DNA from: Pseudomonadota bacterium
Lineage (GTDB): Bacteria > Pseudomonadota > Alphaproteobacteria > SHVZ01
DNA: 64,000 bases
Assembly: GCA_016195085.1 (NCBI GenBank)
Contig: JACQAG010000006.1
Coordinates: forward strand, 62,001 to 126,000
Direction of reading: 5' to 3'
The position numbers and the translations under genes are program-made. Of the stretch, positions 49,946 through 56,983 are shown piece after piece (within the stretch, counting starts at the first letter, position 1; every line of letters begins with the position of its first letter). The notes beneath the pieces were generated by a model, which searched no databases, had not been told where the DNA came from, and was given only the letters and a program-made list of their open reading frames with translations.

Positions 49946-49956
49946 AGAGAGCCTGC

Positions 49957-50775
49957 ATGCCTCGGACCCTGCTCATGAGCGTCAATATCGATGCCGTGAG
50001 TCGTCTCATCCGGGACGTCGCCGCTACCGAGATCATGCCCAGGTTCGACCGGCTTGCGGCCGGCGAGATCGAGGAAAAGGGGCCGGGCGACCTGGTGACG
50101 GTCGCCGACCGGGCGGCCGAGCTGCGTCTCGGCCCCGCCTTGGCAGAGCTCCTGCCAGGTTCGGTCGTGGTGGGCGAGGAGGCGGCGGCGAGCGATCCCG
50201 GCATCCTCGCCCGTCTCTCCGGGGAGGCGCCGGTCTGGGTCATCGATCCCGTCGACGGCACCGCCAATTTCGCCGCCGGCATTCCGCTCTTCGGGGTCAT
50301 GGTCGGGCTCATCCGTCGCGGGAGCGTCGTCGCCGGCTGGATCTGGGATGCGCCCGGCCAACGCATGGCGATCGCCGAGGCGGGGGCGGGGGCCCGGCTG
50401 AACGGCCGTCGGCTCGAAGTGGCGCCCGCACGCGAGCCTGAACGTATGAGCGGCATTCTCACCTTCCGCACCGGAGAGCGGACGCTGGCGGAGACCGTTG
50501 CGCGCAACACGCCCAAAGTCGCCTCGCATCTGAGCCTGCGCTGTGTCGCCCACGAATATCTGCTTCTGGCCGAGGGCCGCATCCACTTCGCCCATTACAA
50601 CCGCACCTTCCCTTGGGACCATGCGCCGGGCTGGCTCTTGCACAAGGAGGCGGGCGGCTTCGGCCGTCGCCTCGATGGCAGCCCCTATGATCCGGCGGTG
50701 ATCCACGGCCCGATCCTGTTCGCGCCCGACCCGGAGAGCTGGCAGAGGCTGAAGGCGACCCTGTTCGCGACCTAA
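49957..50775 (+). CDS. Inositol-monophosphatase-family protein
   Basis: The 272-aa product has the Mg2+-dependent phosphatase motifs: VVVGEEAAASDPG, VWVIDPVDGTANFAAGIPLF and a C-terminal WDHAPGWLLHKEAGG, all with their acidic ligands. The substrate might be inositol phosphate, PAP or histidinol phosphate; SuhB-type roles are also known. It sits directly after groES in the stretch between hflX and mazG. ATG 49957 gives a normal length; an ATG at 49975 is an alternative. Confidence 0.88.
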   Translation: MPRTLLMSVNIDAVSRLIRDVAATEIMPRFDRLAAGEIEEKGPGDLVTVADRAAELRLGPALAELLPGSVVVGEEAAASDPGILARLSGEAPVWVIDPVDGTANFAAGIPLFGVMVGLIRRGSVVAGWIWDAPGQRMAIAEAGAGARLNGRRLEVAPAREPERMSGILTFRTGERTLAETVARNTPKVASHLSLRCVAHEYLLLAEGRIHFAHYNRTFPWDHAPGWLLHKEAGGFGRRLDGSPYDPAVIHGPILFAPDPESWQRLKATLFAT

Positions 50776-50852
50776 CCCGCCGTTGCCCGTGACGGCGACG
50801 GCGGCTATAGCTCTAGCCCGCCATCACAAATCCGCACAGCCGAGGAGTTCCC

Positions 50853-51749
50853 ATGTCCGAGCAGGCCACGACCACCAAGCCGCGTTCCCTGGCGTTTCTG
50901 GGCCTGGGCGTCATGGGCTTTCCCATGGCGGGGCATCTGGCTTCCGCCGGCCACCGGGTGACCGTCTACAACCGCACCGCCGCCAAGGCGAAGGAGTGGG
51001 TGAAGAAATACGGCGGCAAGACCGCGGCCACGCCCGCCGCGGCCGCGAAGGGTGCGGAGATCGTGCTGGCCTGCGTCGGCAATGATGATGATCTCCGCAG
51101 CATCGTCTATGGCGAGAATGGCGCCTTCGCCGGCATGGCGAAGGGGGCCATCTTCGTCGACCACACCACCGCCTCGGCCGAGGTCGCCCGCGAGCTGGAG
51201 GCGGCTGCCGGCAAGAAGGGGGTGGGCTTCCTCGATGCCCCTGTCTCCGGCGGTCAGGCCGGTGCGGTCAACGGCAAGCTCACCATCATGGTCGGCGGCA
51301 AGCCGGCGACCTTCAAGAATGCCGAGGCGGTGATGGCGCATTACGCCCGCGCGGTCACCCTCATGGGCCCGGCCGGCGCCGGGCAGCTCACCAAGATGGT
51401 GAACCAGATCTGCATTGCCGGCGTCGTGCAGGGCCTGGCCGAAGGATTGAACTTCGCCGCGCGGGCCGGGCTCGACGGCAAGCGGGTGGTGGACGTGATC
51501 TCCAAGGGGGCGGCGCAGAGCTGGCAGATGGAGAACCGCGGCTACACCATGCTCGAAGGCAAGTTCGAATTCGGCTTTGCGGTGAACTGGATGCGCAAGG
51601 ACCTCGGCATCTGCATCGCCGAGGCCAACCGCAACGGAGCGCTCTTGCCGATGACCGCCCTCGTCGACCAGTTCTATAACCATGTGCAGCGGCGCGGCGG
51701 CGGGCGCTGGGATACCTCCAGCCTCATCCAACTCTTGGCCAATATCTGA
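50853..51749 (+). CDS. 3-hydroxyisobutyrate dehydrogenase-family oxidoreductase
   Basis: The 298-aa product has a Rossmann start LAFLGLGVMGFPMAGHLASA, the substrate motif GFLDAPVSGGQAGAVNGKLT and the catalytic lysine in GAGQLTKMVNQICIAG. It belongs to the beta-hydroxyacid dehydrogenases (3-hydroxyisobutyrate, tartronate semialdehyde or related); the specificity is not decided. A MSEQATTTKPRS N-terminal extension precedes the fold. GAGGAG is the SD. The YbaK-type gene follows 17 bp later. Confidence 0.9.
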   Translation: MSEQATTTKPRSLAFLGLGVMGFPMAGHLASAGHRVTVYNRTAAKAKEWVKKYGGKTAATPAAAAKGAEIVLACVGNDDDLRSIVYGENGAFAGMAKGAIFVDHTTASAEVARELEAAAGKKGVGFLDAPVSGGQAGAVNGKLTIMVGGKPATFKNAEAVMAHYARAVTLMGPAGAGQLTKMVNQICIAGVVQGLAEGLNFAARAGLDGKRVVDVISKGAAQSWQMENRGYTMLEGKFEFGFAVNWMRKDLGICIAEANRNGALLPMTALVDQFYNHVQRRGGGRWDTSSLIQLLANI

Positions 51750-51766
51750 GGAGCTTCGTTCGCACC

Positions 51767-52300
51767 ATGCGAATGGCAGAGGCACGGGCAGGGGAAGCCG
51801 AGACCGGCGTCTTCGAGCGCATCGTGGCCCTCCTGGACTCCGGCCGCGCTCTTTACCGGGTGATCGAGCACCCACCTGAAGGACGCTCGGAGCACATCAG
51901 CCGGATCCGCGGCAATTTGCCCTCGCAGGCGGCGAAAGCGATGGTGGTTGCGGTCAAGACCCGGGAAGGTCGGCGCTTCGCCTTGGCGATCCTGCCGGGC
52001 AATCGCCGGGTCGACTTCGGCGCGATCGCCCGGCAATTCGGCGGCACGAAGGCTTCCTTCGCGGCACCCGAGGAGGCGCGGCGCCTCACCGGATGCGACA
52101 TGGGAGCCGTGCCGCCTTTCAGTTTTTCTGCGGAGCTCCCGGTCCTGGTCGACCCGAAGCTGCTCGAGCACAATGAGATCGCCTTTAATGCCGGGCGCCT
52201 CGATCGCTCGATGTTTCTCGCCACACGCTCCTATCTCGAGATCGTAAAGCCCGCGGTCGCGGAGATCGCCCTGCCGGAGACGACGGAAGCCAAGACGTAA
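51767..52300 (+). CDS. YbaK/EbsC-family aminoacyl-tRNA deacylase
   Basis: The 177-aa product is an editing-domain protein that may remove wrong amino acids from tRNA (Cys, Pro or Ala types). It has LPSQAAKAMVVAVKTREGRR with the conserved lysine, ILPGNRRVDFGAIARQFG, and GCDMGAVPPFSFSAELPVLV. An N-terminal helix (residues 1-25) precedes the core. It is a probable housekeeping quality-control enzyme; which tRNA is unclear. Convergent with mazG, 15 bp apart. Confidence 0.85.
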   Translation: MRMAEARAGEAETGVFERIVALLDSGRALYRVIEHPPEGRSEHISRIRGNLPSQAAKAMVVAVKTREGRRFALAILPGNRRVDFGAIARQFGGTKASFAAPEEARRLTGCDMGAVPPFSFSAELPVLVDPKLLEHNEIAFNAGRLDRSMFLATRSYLEIVKPAVAEIALPETTEAKT

Positions 52301-52315
52301 GGTCGGGATCGGCAC

Positions 52316-53131
52316 TTACGCGTTTCTATTCGCCCGCCTTTCGTCGCGCTTCACCGCCTCCCAGAGGGCTTCCATCTCGGCCAGGCTGGCCTCCTTGGGG
52401 CTGCGCTTCGAGGCCGCCAGGCGAGCCTCGATGCTCCTGAAGCGCCGCTCGAATTTACCGTTGCAACGCCTTAAGGCAGCTTCGGAATCGACCTGCAGAT
52501 GCCGCGCCAGGTTGACCACGGCAAAGAGCAGATCGCCGATCTCATCCTCCAGGCGATCCGGATCTCCTTCGGGGAGCTCGGCGCGCAGCTCCGCGATCTC
52601 TTCCTCGATCTTGTCGACAACCTGGTTTGCCTCAGGCCAATCGAAGCCGACGCGGCCGGCGCGACGCTGCAGCTTGTCGGCGCGAACCAAGGCCGGCATG
52701 GCGAGGCCGACGCCGGCCAGCGCACTCATGTCCGCATCCTTATCCTTGCCTTTGGCGGTGCGCTCTTCGGCTTTCTGCGCCTCCCAGGACGCGGTTTGGG
52801 CTTCGGCGCCGGCGACCTTAGCGTCGGCGAACACGTGCGGGTGGCGCCGGACCATCTTGTCGGCGATGCCGCTGGCCACCTCGCCAAAGTCGAACTGCCC
52901 GGCCTCGCGCGCCATCTGTGCATGGAAGACGACTTGGAGCAGGAGATCGCCCAGCTCGTCCTTGAGATCGCCGACGTCGCCGCGCTCGATCGCATCGGCA
53001 ACCTCGTAGGCTTCTTCGATGGTATAGGGCGCGATGGTCTTGAAGGTCTGCTCCAAATCCCAGGGACAGCCGCCCTTGGGATCGCGGAGTTTCGCCATGA
53101 TCTGCAGAAGACGGTCGAGCTGGTCGGTCAT
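52316..53131 (-). CDS. mazG: Nucleoside triphosphate pyrophosphohydrolase MazG
   Basis: MazG cleaves NTPs/dNTPs to NMP and PPi, keeping aberrant nucleotides low. The 271-aa product has the tandem helical arrangement, with DPKGGCPWDLEQTFKTIAPY, EEAYEVADAIERGDVGDLKD (metal-binding EExxE/ED) and a second partial copy EIAELRAELPEGDPDRLED. In related genomes mazG follows hflX; here four genes intervene, and the mobile element begins about 110 bp upstream of its start codon. Confidence 0.95.
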   Translation of the reverse strand: MTDQLDRLLQIMAKLRDPKGGCPWDLEQTFKTIAPYTIEEAYEVADAIERGDVGDLKDELGDLLLQVVFHAQMAREAGQFDFGEVASGIADKMVRRHPHVFADAKVAGAEAQTASWEAQKAEERTAKGKDKDADMSALAGVGLAMPALVRADKLQRRAGRVGFDWPEANQVVDKIEEEIAELRAELPEGDPDRLEDEIGDLLFAVVNLARHLQVDSEAALRRCNGKFERRFRSIEARLAASKRSPKEASLAEMEALWEAVKRDERRANRNA

Positions 53132-53236
53132 GGGCTCACTCGAGTGACGGGCAAGGGAGGGCGGCGAGGGTAGCCGAGCCGAGCGGATCCGACCAAAGCG
53201 GATCCGTCCATTTATCGCATAATGTATATTATGGAA

Positions 53237-53244
53237 AATTCATT
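53237..53244. repeat. Target-site duplication AATTCATT, left copy
   Basis: AATTCATT at 53237-53244 recurs exactly at 55431-55438, directly outside the inverted ends of the element. Eight base pairs is the target duplication length known for the IS1595 family. Confidence 0.85.
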
Positions 53245-53270
53245 CGCGATGTTTGACTTGACATACCCAG
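53245..53270. repeat. Left terminal inverted repeat of the transposon
   Basis: 26 bp starting CGCGATGTTTGACTTG and ending CATACCCAG; it is the inverted partner of 55405-55430 with four or five mismatches. The transposase -35 box TTGACA (53258-53263) lies inside it. Confidence 0.85.
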
Positions 53271-53286
53271 ACACCTCAGTTAGTGT
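53258..53286 (+). promoter_or_regulatory. Transposase promoter reading in from the left end
   Basis: TTGACA (53258-53263) and TAGTGT (53281-53286) are 17 nt apart, and the ATG at 53309 has AAGGAG 8 nt upstream (53295-53300). The -35 overlaps the inverted repeat, so transposase binding could repress its own expression. Confidence 0.65.
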
Positions 53287-53308
53287 TGCGCCATAAGGAG
53301 TTTCCGCC

Positions 53309-54238
53309 ATGGCGCCCATTCTTTCTGCCGCTCGTTTCCACACTGAAGAAGCCGCTTTCGAATACGTCGAGGCGCTTCTTTGGCCTACCGGCCCTGTGTG
53401 CCCGCATTGCGGCAACGCCGATGCGGCGCGGATTGGGCGCCTCCAGGGCAAGACTACCCGTCCGGGCCTGCGGAAGTGCTACGAGTGCCGGAAGCCTTTC
53501 ACCGTGCGCATGGGAACCGTCTTCGAGAGCAGCCACGCCCCCTTGCGGACCTGGCTCCAGGCCATGCACCTTCTGTGCTCGTCCAAGAAGGGCATTTCGA
53601 CCCGCCAGCTTCACCGAACCTTGGGCGTGAGCCTGAAGACCGCCTGGTTCATGGGCCACCGCATCCGCGAGGCCATGAAGCCCCTCCCCGAGGCTTCCGG
53701 CCCGCTCGGGTCCGGCGGCAAGACCGTGGAAGCCGACGAGATGTATCTGACCAACTCGCCCAAGACCCGCAAGCGGGCGGACGGCCAGCGACGGTATATG
53801 CAGGTCCTGAGCCTGGTCGAGCGCGATGGCGAAACCCGGTCCATGTTCATCGACCATAGCAACATGACCAGCGTTCGGGCCGGCATCTACCGGCACGTTA
53901 GCCCTGAGGCCCGGCTGGTCACCGACGCCGCCGCCTATCACAAGGGTGCGCCGGTGGCGAAGCATGAGAGCGTTGACCACTCCAAGAAGGAATGGGTCCG
54001 CGGCGACGTTCACACCAACACCCTCGAAGGCTTCTTTTCGATCTTCAAGCGCGGGATGATCGGCGTTTACCAGCACATGGACGCCAAGCATCTCGACCGC
54101 TACCTGGCCGAGTTCGATTTCCGGCAGAACAACCGGGCCAAGCTCGGGGTTGATGACGCGGAGCGGACCCGCCGCGCGATCCAGGGCGCCAAAGGCAAGC
54201 GCCTGACCTATCAAACGACTGGTAGCCAAGGGGCCTGA
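53309..54238 (+). CDS. IS1595-family transposase (ISXO2-like)
   Basis: The 309-aa protein has an N-terminal zinc ribbon (VCPHCGNADAARIG, then RKCYECRKPF) with an MGTVFESSHAPLRTWLQAMH helix typical of IS1595 transposases, a helix-turn-helix (GISTRQLHRTLGVSLKTAWF) and the ISXO2 nuclease domain: VEADEMYL, ARLVTDAAAYH and HTNTLEGFFSIFKRGMIGVY. The last segment supplies the N and K of the DDNK-type active site known in this family. No frameshift is present, so activity is possible. Confidence 0.93.
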   Translation: MAPILSAARFHTEEAAFEYVEALLWPTGPVCPHCGNADAARIGRLQGKTTRPGLRKCYECRKPFTVRMGTVFESSHAPLRTWLQAMHLLCSSKKGISTRQLHRTLGVSLKTAWFMGHRIREAMKPLPEASGPLGSGGKTVEADEMYLTNSPKTRKRADGQRRYMQVLSLVERDGETRSMFIDHSNMTSVRAGIYRHVSPEARLVTDAAAYHKGAPVAKHESVDHSKKEWVRGDVHTNTLEGFFSIFKRGMIGVYQHMDAKHLDRYLAEFDFRQNNRAKLGVDDAERTRRAIQGAKGKRLTYQTTGSQGA

Positions 54239-54251
54239 TCGACGCTGGCTC

Positions 54252-54326
54252 ATGCGGTACTGGCGCCGCTGGAAAGCGGAGCGGGCGCAGTTGGAATTGC
54301 CGTTTGACGATGACGAGCCTATATAG
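54252..54326 (+). CDS. Candidate 24-aa ORF after the transposase
   Basis: ATG 54252 to TAG 54324-54326 encodes 24 residues with a basic aromatic start (MRYWRRWKAERAQLEL) and an acidic end (PFDDDEPI). It lies 13 bp after the transposase stop and 6 bp before the next ORF. Such tiny passengers are plausible in this IS family, but the call rests on position and the sharp basic/acidic split only. Confidence 0.35.
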   Translation: MRYWRRWKAERAQLELPFDDDEPI

Positions 54327-54332
54327 GCGCGC

Positions 54333-54530
54333 ATGGCACGGAAGCCTGCGCCCAAGCCCGATGACCCCGAACAGTCCAAGCGGTTCATAAAGATGGCCCG
54401 CGAACTCGGGACGGACGAAAGTCCAGAGGCGTTTGATCGGGTGTTCAAAAAGATTGTTCCCATTAAGGGGACCGCTTCGGTTCTTCGAGCCGCGTCGAAA
54501 GGGTCAGGAAAAACCCATGGACGTGGTTGA
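54333..54530 (+). CDS. Small passenger protein, 65 aa, unknown
   Basis: The 65-aa product is charged, starts MARKPAPKPDDPEQSKRFIK and has MARELGTDESPEAFDRVFKK, an amphipathic helix-like segment. It is encoded inside the mobile element directly after the transposase, and I infer it is a small passenger of this IS group. Its 3' end overlaps the minus-strand HEPN gene by 68 bp. No function is known to me. Confidence 0.55.
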   Translation: MARKPAPKPDDPEQSKRFIKMARELGTDESPEAFDRVFKKIVPIKGTASVLRAASKGSGKTHGRG

Positions 54531-55386
54531 AGACGTCTAGAGCTTGTCCCTCTTGGTAGTTCTCGCGCGTGTGCATGACGTGGTTGCGCCATGCCTCTCG
54601 GAAGTATCTGAACTGAGCCGCCGCCTCTGAATAGAACTTGAGATCGGCCACTTTCTTTTTCGATTTCGTAAGCTGTTCCATGCCTTTAATTTTGGATTCG
54701 ATCTGGTCGATGATGTTCTTCCAGTTTTCGAGATCCAGCGATGATGGAAAGGATACTTTGAGGGTTCTTGCCAGGGCTCTTAGGCCGATTTCGGCCGCTC
54801 GCATGGCGTGAAACACCGTGGCTGTATAACTACCAACAGCCAAACAATCTCCAGACGCCGCTATCTCCTTCGACGCGACCGGAAACTTCGTCTTCAATCC
54901 CTCACCCAGTTTCAGGCGGTCCCCAAAAAATTGGGTTCGATGGGGTGGCACGAATAAGAACAGCGTGCTTCGCAGCTCGCCCATCATTGCATCGACAAGG
55001 ATCTGAAATTCCCGCTCTGTTTGCGGCAGATCATCGAGCCTTTCCACCAACAGCTCGGCAGATGTTTCGAGTCCCAGCTTGCCGCAGATTTTGCTCATTT
55101 CTGTGAGGCTGCTTTTTAACGATTCCTTCTCAGACGCAGACAACTCCTCATATTCGGTGATGACCTTTGACCGTGCGGCTTGAGCCAAAGCTCCTAGCCC
55201 AACCGGAGCGGGCCCCAGTCCGGCCTGAATGCCGGCCGACTCATCCATCTTAACGGTCGTATTGCTAGCCATGTAAAAGACGGTCATCGCATATTCAATG
55301 CGGCGTCCGAGATGGATATATCTGGCGGCATAGTCTCGAAGAAGATCCAAGAGACTCACCAATTGAGAGGGGTGAAACAAACCCAC
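54463..55386 (-). CDS. HEPN-like cargo protein of the mobile element
   Basis: From GTG 55386 (AAGGGG SD 8 nt upstream) the 307-aa protein has an N-terminal helical part (LVSLLDLLRDYAARYIHLGR), a long charged middle, and a C-terminal helix bundle with VFHAMRAAEIGLRALARTLK and the signature R267-N268-x3-H272 (RNHVMH). The R-x4-6-H motif is the catalytic core of HEPN RNases in toxins and abortive-infection systems; whether this one is active is not known. Lower GC than neighbours suggests foreign origin. Its start is only 19 bp inside the right terminal repeat. It is not part of the transposition machinery. Confidence 0.75.
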   Translation of the reverse strand: MGLFHPSQLVSLLDLLRDYAARYIHLGRRIEYAMTVFYMASNTTVKMDESAGIQAGLGPAPVGLGALAQAARSKVITEYEELSASEKESLKSSLTEMSKICGKLGLETSAELLVERLDDLPQTEREFQILVDAMMGELRSTLFLFVPPHRTQFFGDRLKLGEGLKTKFPVASKEIAASGDCLAVGSYTATVFHAMRAAEIGLRALARTLKVSFPSSLDLENWKNIIDQIESKIKGMEQLTKSKKKVADLKFYSEAAAQFRYFREAWRNHVMHTRENYQEGQALDVFNHVHGFFLTLSTRLEEPKRSP

Positions 55387-55404
55387 TCAACATACCCCTT
55401 GCGG

Positions 55405-55430
55405 CTGGGTATGGGAAGTCGAACATCGCT
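55405..55430. repeat. Right terminal inverted repeat of the transposon
   Basis: 26 bp running CTGGGTATG through AAGTC and AACATCGCT, inverted partner of the left end 53245-53270. A further CATACCCC motif (55391-55398) lies just inside and inverted to the repeat core, possibly a second transposase-binding site. Confidence 0.85.
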
Positions 55431-55438
55431 AATTCATT
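55431..55438. repeat. Target-site duplication AATTCATT, right copy
   Basis: Exact copy of 53237-53244, immediately outside the right end of the transposon. Confidence 0.85.
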
Positions 55439-55481
55439 GGCGATAACGTAACTGGCTCAGTGACCCACGATATATGGCCGA

Positions 55482-55724
55482 TCAGCCCTTCGGTCCGTAC
55501 TCGATGACGATCTCGGTGTTGGCGAGGTCTATCTGCGGCCGTGTCCGATAGCTCTTGCCCTGGATCTCGATCTTGTCGTGCTTGACGCCCAAGCGAACAT
55601 TGAACGATCTGGGAATGACCAAGCCGGTCACCTGCTGGCGGTCGCGTTCAAGATCGGCGATGGCTTTCGTTAGCTGCCCAAGCGCTTGGACCGGCTCGGT
55701 GATGCGGAGCGTTCTGGTGGCCAC
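55482..55724 (-). CDS. Uncharacterised 80-aa protein
   Basis: From GTG 55724, preceded by AGGGAG, the frame encodes 80 residues: a short helix (TEPVQALGQLTKAIADLERD) followed by a beta-rich part (VTGLVIPRSFNVRLGVKHDK, then IEIQGKSYRTRPQIDLANTE). No family is recognised. It lies just right of the transposon and 53 bp downstream of the GNAT gene on the same strand, so it is probably cotranscribed with GNAT. A longer frame upstream is a shadow of GNAT. Confidence 0.6.
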   Translation of the reverse strand: MATRTLRITEPVQALGQLTKAIADLERDRQQVTGLVIPRSFNVRLGVKHDKIEIQGKSYRTRPQIDLANTEIVIEYGPKG

Positions 55725-55777
55725 TTCCGTCTCCCTTGGATAACTCTGCGCAACAATGCGGCGTGGGCTTAGCTGCC

Positions 55778-56212
55778 TCACGCAGGCCGGAATTCCATCA
55801 TCCGCTCCGGTTCCGCCAGCTCGGCAAAACCGAAGGACCGGTAAAGCTCGTGCGCATCCGTGGTCGACAGAATCCATCGCCGGAGCCCCTGAAGATCCGG
55901 ATGCGCCATGATGCATTGGATCAGCCATCGGCCGAGCCCGCGCTGGCGCTGTTCCTTGACGATGAACACATCGGCGAGCCAGGCCCTGGTCGCCCGGTCG
56001 GTGACCACCCGGGCGAAGCCCACCTGGCTCCCGCCCTCGGCGTAGACCCCGAAGCATAGCGAGCCATCGATGATCCGCTGAACCAGCTCAGGGGATATCG
56101 AAGTGATCCAATAGGCCTCGTTCGCCAGGAAACGATGGATCAGTTCCCGGTCGAGCCGGGCCGGATCATCCGACACCTCAGTGCCATCGCTACGGCGCCA
56201 GGTTTCGACCAT
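55778..56212 (-). CDS. GNAT family N-acetyltransferase
   Basis: The 144-aa product is a GCN5-related acetyltransferase: SLCFGVYAEGGSQVGFARVV, WLADVFIVKEQRQRGLGRWL with the acetyl-CoA loop (R/Q-x2-GLG), and a C-terminal LYRSFGFAELAEPERMMEF. The motif A and the final beta-strand are normal. Substrate unknown. It is 6 bp from the MBL gene and belongs to the same minus-strand unit. Confidence 0.87.
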   Translation of the reverse strand: MVETWRRSDGTEVSDDPARLDRELIHRFLANEAYWITSISPELVQRIIDGSLCFGVYAEGGSQVGFARVVTDRATRAWLADVFIVKEQRQRGLGRWLIQCIMAHPDLQGLRRWILSTTDAHELYRSFGFAELAEPERMMEFRPA

Positions 56213-56218
56213 TGCTCT

Positions 56219-56980
56219 TCAAGCCTCCAGCACCATGCCGTCATAGCCCGGCTCGACCCCGGGCGGCAGCTTCGCCCTCAGCTCCTCGTAGTCGAGCCAT
56301 TGGCCCATATGGGTCAAGACCGCGCGCCGCGGCTGCACCCGCCGGATCCATTCGAGGGTCTGCGCCAGATGGCTATGGGTCGGATGCGGCTCTTCGCGCA
56401 CGCAATCGACGATCCAGGTATCGATGCCCGCCAACGCGACATAGGCCGCCTCGTCCAGGCGGTGCACGTCGGTGGAATAAGCGATGCGGCCGAACCTGAG
56501 CCCCAGCGTCTCGGAGTAGCCGTGATCCTGGCGGAACGGGACGACAGCGACCGATCCGATCTCGAAGGCCCCGTCGATGACACGGGGAACCAGCACCGGC
56601 TTGTAGAAGAAGTCGGTGCCCACCTCTTTGAACACGTAGCCGAAGCGCTGGCGAATGGTCTCGAGGGTCGCTTCGGTCGCCCATATGTCCAAATGCGTCC
56701 GCATCATCTGGTTGACGCCGCGGAGATCGTCGATCCCATGCAGGTGATCGGCATGGCCATGGGTGTAAACGACGCCATCCAACCGCCCCACGCCCACCCG
56801 CAGGAGCTGCTCGCGGAGATCGGGCGAGGTGTCCACCAGGACCTTGGTGTCGCCCTCCTCCACCAGGATGGACACGCGCAGCCGCCGGTTCTTCGGGTTC
56901 TTGGGATCGCAGTTGCCCCACTGGTCGCCCACCAGCGGCACACCGCCAGAGCTGCCGCAGCCCAAGATCGTGACGCGCAT
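56219..56980 (-). CDS. Metallo-beta-lactamase-fold hydrolase (PhnP-like)
   Basis: The 253-aa product has the MBL active-site motif THGHADHLHGIDDL, the VDTSPDLREQLL segment and MRVTILGCGSSGGVPLVGDQ, which is the start of the PhnP/cyclic phosphodiesterase-like subfamily. Cysteines in CGSSGG and CDPKNPKN could be a structural zinc site. It acts on small phosphodiesters or related molecules; the natural substrate is unknown. It lies next to tatD, as in many alphaproteobacteria. Confidence 0.9.
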   Translation of the reverse strand: MRVTILGCGSSGGVPLVGDQWGNCDPKNPKNRRLRVSILVEEGDTKVLVDTSPDLREQLLRVGVGRLDGVVYTHGHADHLHGIDDLRGVNQMMRTHLDIWATEATLETIRQRFGYVFKEVGTDFFYKPVLVPRVIDGAFEIGSVAVVPFRQDHGYSETLGLRFGRIAYSTDVHRLDEAAYVALAGIDTWIVDCVREEPHPTHSHLAQTLEWIRRVQPRRAVLTHMGQWLDYEELRAKLPPGVEPGYDGMVLEA

Positions 56981-56983
56981 GGA

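Larger units (their letters stand above)
53245..55430. mobile_element. IS1595-like transposon with HEPN cargo (2186 bp)
   Basis: Both ends carry a 26-bp imperfect inverted repeat: 53245-53270 and 55405-55430. The right end reads inward from AGCGATGTTCGACTTC and the left from CGCGATGTTTGACTTG, and both then share CATACCCAG; four or five positions differ. The flanking 8-bp duplication proves integration as one unit. It encodes an ISXO2/IS1595-type transposase, two small ORFs and a minus-strand HEPN-like gene. The right half is clearly more AT-rich than the host. Both ends and the transposase look intact, so it may be mobile. Confidence 0.88.
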
